A DNA stretch of 23,068 nucleotides from Bryobacteraceae bacterium. GTDB taxonomy: Bacteria; Acidobacteriota; Terriglobia; Bryobacterales; Bryobacteraceae. The translations under genes and the position numbers were made by a program. The number at the start of each line of letters is the position of its first letter. Positions within the stretch are counted from its first letter, which is position 1. The notes beneath the pieces were generated by a model. The model did not search any database. It was given only the letters and a program-made list of their open reading frames with translations, and was not told the origin of the DNA. The stretch spans positions 1 to 23,068 of the forward strand of contig JASHSD010000022.1 of assembly GCA_030036985.1 (NCBI GenBank). Reading direction: 5' to 3'. Below, piece by piece: positions 15,932 to 22,520 of this stretch.

Positions 15932-17268
15932 ATGCCCGATACTCCTGTCGCCAGCGAGCTCACTGCCATCCTGCTGCGGGGGAACGAATCGAAAGACTTC
16001 GACTACAAGGCCGCCAGCACGTGGGACGAGAAGGACAAGAAGGCGTGCTGTGAAATCGTCAAAGACATCCTCGCGATGGCCAACACGCAGGGCGGCTTTA
16101 TCGTTATCGGGGTTTCCGAGCAACCGAGCGGCTTTTCGTTCGACGGCCTCAGTGAATCAGAAGCCAATAGTTTCGACACGTCGCGTCTCAACCGCTTTCT
16201 ACAAGACTACACCGACCCTCCCATCAATGCCCTCCTGCGAAAGGTCACCTATGATGGGAACATCTTTGTCCTGATCGAAGTGCCCGCCTTTCCGAGCACG
16301 CCGCATATCTGTCAAAAAGAGCTCCCCGGAACCTTGACCGCCCCCACACTGTACGTGCGCACCGACAACAACGAGAGCGCGCCGGTTCGTTCGGCCGCCG
16401 ACTTTCAATCCGTCGTCGAACGCGCCGTTCGCAACCGGGGCGACGCCCTGCTTTCATCGTTCCGGTCGATCCTGAGAAGGGGAACAACGCCGCCCGAGCC
16501 CTCGGCTCAAGAACAGTTCCTCCGCCAGCAGGATCAAGCCATTCTGCGCTTCGAGGATGTGAACACGCTCAAGCAGGAAGAGCCGCTGCTCGGATATTTC
16601 GAGGCGACGTTCGTCCCAGAGCGCTTTGACCCTGCTAAGTTTCAGCTCAATACGCTGCGCCGTGCGGCTGAACGCGCAGAGGTAACATACACTGGCTGGC
16701 CCTTCCTCTACTTTGATCGCGAGCAGATGAAGCGAACGTACGTCGTGCAGGATGGCTGGGAGACGTTTATTCAAGACAAAGATCTTGGCGGCCACTACCT
16801 GATGGACTTTTGGCGGCTGCAGCAATCCGGCTTCTTCTATTACCGGACGATCCTTCGTCCTTCGGGTACCCGGTCCGAGCAGGGCGATTTGCCGATGGCC
16901 GACGGTCAAATTCCTTGCCATCTACACCGCCGAAGCTATTGATTGCCTAACGCGACTCTATGACGGAGCTGTTCGAAGACACCGACACGATAACGTTGAA
17001 CCTTCGGCTGTTCGGCACCAACGGTCGCAGGCTCGTCAATACCGAGCCTCGCTCCATGCCGCTTCGAGCACCATACATCTGCCGCATCCCCGAGATTACG
17101 GTCGAGCGGCGCTTCTCGCTCGCTGAATGGCGCGCCGCCATCATTGACCATGCGGTGGCCATGACCAATGACGTTTACCAGCGCTTCAACTGGACAAATC
17201 CGAACTTGTCGCTCGCGCGCAACGCCATGAAGCGCACGTTCACGCGACGGTGGAAAAGTGGCTCTGTC
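15932..17268 (+). pseudogene. AlbA_2-domain (Schlafen-like) protein, frameshifted and 3'-truncated
   Basis: The 5' part encodes an AlbA_2 putative DNA-binding domain (SKDFDYKAASTWDEKDKKAC and EIVKDILAMANTQGGFIVIG, about residues 19-64). The frame from 15932 stays coding until about 16907. Coding sense then moves to the next frame (KFLAIYTAEAIDCLTRLYD, from about 16908) and again to the third (ELFEDTDTITLNLRLFG, from about 16964). Two single-base gains, near 16907 and 16963, explain this. The third frame loses sense at the hairpin at 17269, where the sigma-factor unit begins, so the 3' end appears to be missing. The ATG has AGAGG nine bases upstream. The frameshifts could be assembly errors, but the abrupt 3' boundary argues for real decay. 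It is not closely similar to the 555-aa AlbA_2 protein of the defence operon beyond the shared domain. Confidence 0.7.
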
Positions 17269-17293
17269 GGAGGGCCGCATCATGCGGCCCTCC
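17269..17293 (-). terminator. Hairpin at the end of the first sigma gene, with the stop codon in its loop
   Basis: GGAGGGCCGC (17269-17278) pairs perfectly with GCGGCCCTCC (17284-17293) around a 5-base loop. The TGA stop of the sigma gene (17280-17282) lies within the loop, and the stem encodes the last residues RRAA. No T-run follows. It shares its GGGCCGC/GCGGCCC core with the hairpins after the second sigma gene and the ssb remnant. Confidence 0.65.
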
Positions 17294-17903
17294 GGTTAGC
17301 TCCCGGCTCCAATTGGAAGCGAAGTTTTGAGATTGCGCGCTGTTTGATCTGAGAGACGCGGCTTTCGTTGACGTGGAGTTCAGCGGCGACTTCGCGGCTC
17401 TGCCCGCCGAAGTCGTATAGCAACCCGATCACGCGATTCTCTCTCGGGGAGAGGCAAAGACGAGCCTCTCGAATCTCCGAGCGGAGCGTGAAGGCGGGCT
17501 GAGCCGGGGCGGCGAGACAGCATTGCGGTATCTGATCGAGGCTGACCGTCGCGGGCGCAGCCCCACAGCCGGTTGCGCTGAGTGCCGGTGCGGATTCCTG
17601 AACGCGGCGCCTTTCGGTCCGCGAGAGCGGGTCTTCATCCCGGAGGAAATCGAGCATCGCGCCGCGGATTCGGTGCTGGGCGTAGGTTTTGAGCTTCAGG
17701 TGGCGCGTGGGGTCGAATCGGTCAACCGCTTGGATCAGGCCGATCATGCCGGCGCTGACGAGATCGTCGAATGTGACGCAAGGCGGCACGCGGCGCTGAA
17801 ATCGCCTTGCGAGGTGGTTTACAAGATCGAGATTCTCAAGGATCGCGGCTTCGCGGGCTGCGCCCTGATTCGTTGTTGTTGCGATGGTGTTTCGGAGTTT
17901 CAT
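17280..17903 (-). CDS. Sigma-70 family RNA polymerase sigma factor (FliA/WhiG-like), copy 1
   Basis: The start is set at ATG 17903, with AGAGG six bases upstream; a longer frame to 17972 runs through the inverted-repeat leader. The 207-residue protein has region 2 (FDDLVSAGMIGLIQAVDRFD, then TYAQHRIRGAMLDFLRDEDP, about residues 45-95) and region 4 (LSPRENRVIGLLYDFGGQSR with the HTH VAAELHVNESRVSQIKQRAI, about 150-195). Region 3 is reduced to a variable linker. The protein would direct RNA polymerase to a special promoter set, as FliA/SigB-type factors do; the targets cannot be read from the sequence. It is a close paralogue of the gene at 18505-19128, in the same orientation, with a similar leader, start context and terminal hairpin. 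No anti-sigma gene is adjacent. Confidence 0.9.
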   Translation of the reverse strand: MKLRNTIATTTNQGAAREAAILENLDLVNHLARRFQRRVPPCVTFDDLVSAGMIGLIQAVDRFDPTRHLKLKTYAQHRIRGAMLDFLRDEDPLSRTERRRVQESAPALSATGCGAAPATVSLDQIPQCCLAAPAQPAFTLRSEIREARLCLSPRENRVIGLLYDFGGQSREVAAELHVNESRVSQIKQRAISKLRFQLEPGANRRAA

Positions 17904-17985
17904 TTCGGTCCTCTCTGCCCGTCGTGTTCGGGGCGCCCCAGAGCTGAGAGGAACTGCTCCCGGAATCGACACGAGGGAGGGGGAT
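17904..17985 (-). repeat. Inverted-repeat leader of the first sigma gene (short form)
   Basis: CCC-G-TCGTGT at 17918-17927 pairs with ACACGAGGG at 17969-17977 with one bulged base, and GGGGCGCCCC at 17930-17939 is a perfect palindrome. From the start codon outward, the sequence can be aligned with the leader of the second sigma gene (CATTTCG, CTC, TGCCC, TTCGGGGC, CCCC), so the two leaders look related. This copy is shorter and lacks the inner GCTTTGT arms of elements A and B. Confidence 0.45.
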
Positions 17986-18008
17986 CACCCACTCGCCGGT
18001 TTTGTGAC

Positions 18009-18049
18009 TTGAACCATCGTTTGGCCGCTGCGGCCATCGGATGGTTCAA
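18009..18049. promoter_or_regulatory. Long perfect-stem hairpin in the divergent intergenic region
   Basis: TTGAACCATC (18009-18018) pairs exactly with GATGGTTCAA (18040-18049). Inside it, TGGCCG (18022-18027) pairs with CGGCCA (18031-18036), with a 3x3 internal loop between the stems. The structure lies between the minus-strand sigma gene and the plus-strand zinc-ribbon gene. It has no T-run, and a -10-like TAAAAT follows at 18091-18096 on the plus strand. An operator for divergent transcription or a structured 5' region are both possible. Confidence 0.4.
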
Positions 18050-18145
18050 AACGACGGACAATGGGGTGGGAATTGAGTCGGCGGCTGGTTTAAAATTTGG
18101 AGTTGGACGCGGTTCTTGCGAAGGGAGAGCCTGCTCAGGAATCCA

Positions 18146-18415
18146 ATGTCAGGTAAGCCGAAATCCAACAGGCCCTTAGTGTGCGAGGTTTGTGCCGGAA
18201 CCGACCTGGTTAGGCGAATAACGACATACCCGGTCCGCCTTACCGGGCCACTCGAAGGAAAGGAAATCCATGTCGGACGTGTGGCGCTCCATGAATGTCG
18301 GAGCTGCGGTCATCTCATGCCGACGGCTGCCGGACGAGCGAAGGTGGCCCGCCACGTGGATTTGGGGACCCGCCTGTTTCTCGGGCAACTGAACGACTAT
18401 TTTTCGGGTGACTGA
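18146..18415 (+). CDS. Small YgiT/MqsA-type zinc-ribbon protein
   Basis: This 89-residue protein has two knuckles, CEVC at 13-16 and CRSC at 51-54, spaced like the N-terminal zinc-binding domain of YgiT/MqsA proteins (middle TYPVRLTGPLEGKEIHVGRV, end GHLMPTAAGRAKVARH). It lacks the C-terminal HTH of MqsA antitoxins, and no toxin gene is beside it. The start at ATG 18146 has AGGAA five bases upstream; the frame could begin at 18116 but without a ribosome site. It is read opposite to the two sigma genes that flank it. It could be a transcription-associated zinc-ribbon protein, but its role is unknown. Confidence 0.7.
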   Translation: MSGKPKSNRPLVCEVCAGTDLVRRITTYPVRLTGPLEGKEIHVGRVALHECRSCGHLMPTAAGRAKVARHVDLGTRLFLGQLNDYFSGD

Positions 18416-18425
18416 TTCAAGCCCG

Positions 18426-18456
18426 CCGAGCTGTTTGCGCCGGATCAGCTCGGTTT
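18426..18456 (+). terminator. Probable terminator of the zinc-ribbon gene
   Basis: CCGAGCTG (18426-18433) pairs perfectly with CAGCTCGG (18446-18453) and is followed by TTT. The stem begins 10 bases after the TGA stop. The short T-run and 12-base loop make it a weak but well-placed Rho-independent terminator on the plus strand. Confidence 0.5.
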
Positions 18457-18495
18457 GCCCAGGGTGCCCGATCACATCAACACGCCAAATCCACC

Positions 18496-18519
18496 AGGGC
18501 CGCGCTACGCGGCGGCCCT
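18496..18519 (-). terminator. Hairpin at the end of the second sigma gene, with the stop codon in its loop
   Basis: AGGGCCGC (18496-18503) pairs with GCGGCCCT (18512-18519) around an 8-base loop that holds the TAG stop (18505-18507). As in copy 1, the stem encodes the C-terminal RRAA residues. There is no clear T-run. Confidence 0.6.
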
Positions 18520-19128
18520 TCTGTAATTACGATTCCGCAGGCTCTCGCGGAGTTTGGAAAGTGCTGCGTGCTTGATCTGAGAGACGCGGCTCTCGTTTAC
18601 TCCGAGTTCGCGGGCAACTTCGCGATTGCTCCAGTCGAGATCGAACAGCAGCGAGACAACCTTTCTTTCTCTCGCTGAAAGACATTCCCGGGCGCGCTCA
18701 AGGTCGATCCGATCTGCGAAGGTGTACGAGGTACAACGCGCATTCCGGGGCTCAAACGCCGGAAGCTCTTCCAGGCTGATCGTCGCCGCTGACGGCCCGT
18801 CGGCACCGGCAGCCCGGACTTCTCGTCGTTCCGCCCGGGAGAGTGGGTCTTCCGCGCGAAGGAAATCGAGCATCGCCCCCCAGATTCGATGCCTCGCGTA
18901 GGTTCCGAATCGCAGACCGCGAGATGGCTGGAAGCGGTCGACCGCCTGCATCAGGCCGATTGCGCCGGCACTGACCAGATCGTCAAAAGCGACGCAGCGT
19001 GGCACGCGGGATTGAAGCCGCCTCGCCAGCGCATGAACATGGTCGAGGTATTGAACGATCGTGGTCTCCCTGCATCTTTGGGTTTCGGCATTGTCGCCGG
19101 TGAACTGCGGGGCGTTATTGAGGTACAT
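18505..19128 (-). CDS. Sigma-70 family RNA polymerase sigma factor (FliA/WhiG-like), copy 2
   Basis: This 207-residue paralogue has region 2 (FDDLVSAGAIGLMQAVDRFQ, then TYARHRIWGAMLDFLRAEDP) and region 4 (LSARERKVVSLLFDLDWSNR with the HTH VARELGVNESRVSQIKHAAL). It is the same length as copy 1 and clearly similar along the whole chain, most strongly in regions 2 and 4. The ATG has AGGAG eight bases upstream (AAAGGAGAAACGAAATG), directly at the foot of inverted-repeat element B. Two intact copies on one strand, separated only by the oppositely read zinc-ribbon gene, point to duplication with divergence. The C-terminal residues come from the shared hairpin. Target promoters are unknown. Confidence 0.9.
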   Translation of the reverse strand: MYLNNAPQFTGDNAETQRCRETTIVQYLDHVHALARRLQSRVPRCVAFDDLVSAGAIGLMQAVDRFQPSRGLRFGTYARHRIWGAMLDFLRAEDPLSRAERREVRAAGADGPSAATISLEELPAFEPRNARCTSYTFADRIDLERARECLSARERKVVSLLFDLDWSNREVARELGVNESRVSQIKHAALSKLRESLRNRNYRRAAA

Positions 19129-19138
19129 TTCGTTTCTC

Positions 19139-19380
19139 CTTTGCCCCGTTTCGGTCGGGGCACCCCCGGAGCAAGCGAGAACGCTCTCAAGAGCGCAGCG
19201 GTGAGTCGAAGTGCTTTGTTGGGGGAACCGGACTGAATTCCGGGGAGCGGAACGTGACCGAACCCGCAGGGCGCGAATTCAGGCCGGGGGAGCCGACAAA
19301 GCAGAACGAAGACGAGCGCAGAGCGCGTTCAGGCCGCAGGCCGTCAAGCGCAGCGGTGCCCGACCGAAACGGGGCAAGGG
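19139..19380 (-). repeat. Inverted-repeat leader element B, about 240 bp (upstream of the second sigma gene)
   Basis: The outer arms, 19139-19164 and 19355-19380, are near-perfect complements (26 bp with one mismatch and one extra base; core CCCCGTTTCGGTCGGG against CCCGACCGAAACGGGG). Pairing continues inward in patches, including TGCTTTGTTGG at 19212-19222 against CCGACAAAGCA at 19293-19303 and CCGGACTGAATTC against GAATTCAGGCCGG. The whole segment therefore folds back on itself around about 19259. In the minus-strand transcript it ends directly before the Shine-Dalgarno of the sigma gene. Short plus-strand frames across it are most likely products of the GC-rich repeat. Between 19381 and 19507 I see only a TTAATTAATTAAT tract (19472-19484). 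Confidence 0.7.
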
Positions 19381-19507
19381 AAAAAGAAGCTGCGGCTCAG
19401 CGGTACGCGCGTTCGTCCGGTAAAGCCGATCCCGAAGATGAGCGCAAGCGTCGATCTGCCTGGTGACGATTAATTAATTAACTCGCCACTGGAGAGATTG
19501 GGGTCCG

Positions 19508-21385
19508 CTACGGCCCGATCGATAGCTCGCACCGGGCGGCTCGAACGGCGTCCTCGACGAGCGATGGGAAATGACGCTGCGGCTCCGGTATGGCTGCGAA
19601 CACCAACCGATACGTCGGGTTGATGCCCTTCCGGCGCAACTCCACAACGACGCGAAGAACCTCCGATGCGATTGTCTCCCGATTCGAGCGTCGAACACCC
19701 CGCTGGTACTCTACGTAGCGGGCGCGAACGGCGCGCCATAAATCCGGAAAGCCTTCGCGGATCTGCGTCTTGTGGCCTCGGAGCCGTCTGACTATCTCGG
19801 CGCACGGCGGAGGGGGAACCTCCACTAATGCCTCTGTGAGCGTCTGGTGAACGTAAGCGTTTTTGCGGGTCTTGGGTTCTGTCGGTTTGTCCCGTCGCTT
19901 GCGCCGTAATTCCGCGGATAGCTCGGGAAAACGCGATGTAACAGCCGAGACGCACCTGAACCCGAGGCGTCGGGCCATTTCCGTCACCGTCGGAACAGGT
20001 TGTTCGTCAAGCGCTGTCTGCAAGGCGATCGCGATCGCATCGACGTTTTGCTTTCTGATTGCTCTGTTTTTGGCAACGATGGCTCGACGAACCTCGTGGA
20101 ACCCCTTATAGAGACGCCGCTTGTTCACTCCAAACGACGCTGCCACGGTCTGCAGGTTCGTAATACCTTCTCTTTTCAATTCGGCGGCGAGCGCTCGTTC
20201 AATAGCAGCTCGTGGCACCGGAGGTTTCACGGATATCTTTCCTGAAGCTTCGATCCACGAGGGTCTTCTGTCCGCAATTTCCTGGCAGAGCAGTGGATAC
20301 CGTTTCCGAAGCGAGGCGACGGCTTTGTATCCGAGCTTGTCGGCGATCTCCAGCAAAGACGCAGGCGCCTCCGCCGTCAAAGCGCCCCGCAATGCGGCTT
20401 CGACTGTCGCGTTCGCGACCTTGTGATGAGCCTTCGGAGAGCGATGCGGCTCCGTGCGACCGCCGGCGAGATCAATTCGTTCTGTCAGCAAGCGGATCAG
20501 CGGAACATCGAGGCAGCGCGAGAGCGCGATAAGAGAATCCATGCGCGGGACTGCCGCGTACCGAACCCAATCCCTGACATCGCGCCGGCGATTTCCGCTA
20601 CGCAGCGGAAAACGGCCGCTTACACTGGCGCTGGCCACATTCGCGCGGAACAACTCCGTTCCCAAGTCGGCAGGCACGGACGAACCTTGTGCAAGTAGTT
20701 CGCCCACCATCTCGGCCACACGGATATCTTGCGCCCCAGCATCGTTAATGTTGTCCGCGGCGCCGTCACTCCCCAACCAGCATTGGCATCGTGAACAATA
20801 CCCCGGCCGGTGTTTTGCCGAGAGCGCGCGTTGTTCGCGACCGCAGGAAGGACAAACCGTGGTGAGGCGCCGCCTGTGAATCGGGCAGACGGCGACAAGC
20901 TGGAAAGCCCATAATAGTCGCTCATACGGAGGCTGGACCCCCGATGGCGTTTTCCCGTAACACAAAGAGCACCATGCACGGCACGGCCGCAGAAGATGCA
21001 CGCAGGAGATCGCCCGTGCCCATGGCAATGCAGTCAACAGGTCGAGGCGTTCGACGTATGTGAGACGCTCAATTACAGCGACCCACAATCGCGAACGATC
21101 TCCCGATCCGTTCAGCGCGTGCGCGCCAAAAGAGTACTCGGGTATCTCCGTGGGAAACTCGCCCGCCGATACACCCTTCATAAGTGGAATTCGTGGCAGG
21201 AGTTCGCGAGAAATGAGAACGCCGGTGTCTACCGCGTGTACCGCCGCGAGCCGTGACACATAACCTGTGAGGCTTTCTGCCGCCGCTGAATCGATTCCGA
21301 TCGGCTCCAAATGGGCCAGGTAACTGCGCCCGGTCACCGCGGCTCGGGACGGCTCCCAAGCATCGTAGAGCGTGACGTTACGCAT
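19508..21385 (-). CDS. tniQ: TniQ/TnsD-like transposition target-selection protein with repeated HTH-like units
   Basis: The start is set at ATG 21385, which overlaps the end of tniB by 8 bp and gives the normal TniQ opening LYDAWEP ... LAHLEPIGI ... ESLTGYVSRLAAVHAV; the open frame to 21691 would overlap tniB by more than 300 bp. The protein has 625 residues. Zinc-binding clusters follow the TniQ core: CRAWCSLC at about 135-142, CPIH and CPSC at 167-181, and CSRCQC at 197-202. From about residue 326 on, five units of about 50 residues repeat a pattern of helix, E-x-A-x-x-L-G, and (F/Y)-P-x-L: about 326-373, 394-443, 449-496, 511-560 and 570-620. TnsD-type proteins use such C-terminal regions to recognise a specific attachment site, so this one may read a long target. 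It is the last gene of the module. Confidence 0.88.
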   Translation of the reverse strand: MRNVTLYDAWEPSRAAVTGRSYLAHLEPIGIDSAAAESLTGYVSRLAAVHAVDTGVLISRELLPRIPLMKGVSAGEFPTEIPEYSFGAHALNGSGDRSRLWVAVIERLTYVERLDLLTALPWARAISCVHLLRPCRAWCSLCYGKTPSGVQPPYERLLWAFQLVAVCPIHRRRLTTVCPSCGREQRALSAKHRPGYCSRCQCWLGSDGAADNINDAGAQDIRVAEMVGELLAQGSSVPADLGTELFRANVASASVSGRFPLRSGNRRRDVRDWVRYAAVPRMDSLIALSRCLDVPLIRLLTERIDLAGGRTEPHRSPKAHHKVANATVEAALRGALTAEAPASLLEIADKLGYKAVASLRKRYPLLCQEIADRRPSWIEASGKISVKPPVPRAAIERALAAELKREGITNLQTVAASFGVNKRRLYKGFHEVRRAIVAKNRAIRKQNVDAIAIALQTALDEQPVPTVTEMARRLGFRCVSAVTSRFPELSAELRRKRRDKPTEPKTRKNAYVHQTLTEALVEVPPPPCAEIVRRLRGHKTQIREGFPDLWRAVRARYVEYQRGVRRSNRETIASEVLRVVVELRRKGINPTYRLVFAAIPEPQRHFPSLVEDAVRAARCELSIGP

Positions 21386-22520
21386 ACGCCGCCACAGCAT
21401 CCTCTCGTAGCGGATCCCGGCGAGGGCTACGTTGCCCCACTCTCCCACGCTTCGCATTACCGGAAAAGGCAACCGCGCCTTGAGCCGGGGCCGTGTCGCC
21501 GCAAGATTGCGACTCCAGACCGAGCAAGGTCCGAAATCGGAGCCTTGAATCTTCATCATCGTGGAGCCGCGATTCCCCGTCCCGCGATTCTGCGAGAATC
21601 TTTTCGCATTGCGAAATGGAGAGCGCCGTCTGTTCCAGATGCTCGCGCGACATGGTGGGCGAACCGTGCTTGATTGAACGGACGCATGCACGCATCAACC
21701 ATTCCTTCAGAATGCCGACGCATCCGACGGAGCGCTCATAGAAAAACTCCCACAGGCTCGACAGATCGATGGCCGTTTCCTCGAATGGCAGTTGTTTCTG
21801 AAAAGTCAGGAGAACATTTTGGAACACCTGTCGGTCCCTGGAATCGGTTCCATACCGCCGGAAATGGAGGTCCATGCTGCGGCGGCTCAGTTGAGCGCTG
21901 AGATTGCGAAAGGCCAGCAACTCGTACGTACCGAACAGAACATGCACGGTCTGGGTTCGATTGGCTATCGACTTGATCACGTCCAACTGATCCGAGAGCT
22001 TCCGGCCGGAAGAAATCCTGGCAAGGTGTTGCGCTTCGTCGATAAATACAACCGGAGGGCGTCGATGACGCAGGGCCATTTCCGCGGCATAGCTGAGATC
22101 TGTGTCGCGCGTCATCGATGCGGATTTACGAATGCCTCCCGAATCGAGAGTGAGTTTCGAATCGACCAACGGCTCGTTGGTCGCGGCGAGCAACCGGGTG
22201 AAATAGTCCCGCCACCGGAACCACCCGGTATCGGTTGGAATGATCTCCACGCTCACGAAAGGCAGTCGTCCCGGATCGGCGGCCAATGTCGGAGTCATCT
22301 GCTGAATCAGGAGGTTTTCGACTTTCATGCGCAGAGTGGTTTTACCGACTCCGGTCGGCCCGAGCACGAGAACAAGTGAGCCGGGCGCCGCTCCGTCAAT
22401 GGCGTCCATAAGTTCGTCGCGCGCCGCCACCAGGTGCGGGTGCGCCATGGTAAACGAGCGGAACTGATCCAGCCGCTCCATCAGGTGCGGCGCGACAGCC
22501 GCAACGCTCTCGAGTCGCAT
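21378..22520 (-). CDS. tniB: TniB/TnsC-like AAA+ transposition ATPase
   Basis: The ATG at 22520 shares its A with the TGA of the transposase gene (TGATG), a classic coupling signal; an in-frame ATG at 22565 is less likely. The 380-residue protein has Walker A GPTGVGKTT at about 54-62 and Walker B VVFIDEAQH at about 157-165. The downstream FGTYELLAFRNLSAQLSRRS region is typical of TniB. Proteins of this group form ATP-dependent filaments on target DNA and link the TniQ selector to the DDE transposase. The basic, low-complexity C-terminal tail (from about residue 345) may bind a partner. Confidence 0.9.
   Translation of the reverse strand: MRLESVAAVAPHLMERLDQFRSFTMAHPHLVAARDELMDAIDGAAPGSLVLVLGPTGVGKTTLRMKVENLLIQQMTPTLAADPGRLPFVSVEIIPTDTGWFRWRDYFTRLLAATNEPLVDSKLTLDSGGIRKSASMTRDTDLSYAAEMALRHRRPPVVFIDEAQHLARISSGRKLSDQLDVIKSIANRTQTVHVLFGTYELLAFRNLSAQLSRRSMDLHFRRYGTDSRDRQVFQNVLLTFQKQLPFEETAIDLSSLWEFFYERSVGCVGILKEWLMRACVRSIKHGSPTMSREHLEQTALSISQCEKILAESRDGESRLHDDEDSRLRFRTLLGLESQSCGDTAPAQGAVAFSGNAKRGRVGQRSPRRDPLREDAVAAYA

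Noticed and set aside
15724..15933. 69-aa minus-strand frame beginning MDVYLYFTEAGG, divergent from the AlbA_2 start
   Set aside because: Its start overlaps the AlbA_2 start codon, part of the coding sequence is the perfect hairpin at 15886-15908, and no family is recognised. It cannot be excluded, but support is too weak.
19254..19466. 70-aa plus-strand frame, very hydrophilic, inside element B
   Set aside because: It covers the right arm of the inverted repeat; the basic, charged composition is what a GC-rich repeat gives in this frame.
19472..19484. TTAATTAATTAAT tract after tniQ as a transposon end
   Set aside because: It is a simple palindromic AT tract without a TGT terminus or repeated transposase-binding sites nearby.
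21386..21691. 102-residue N-terminal extension of TniQ
   Set aside because: It lies wholly within the tniB coding sequence, and the family's usual N-terminus begins at ATG 21385.
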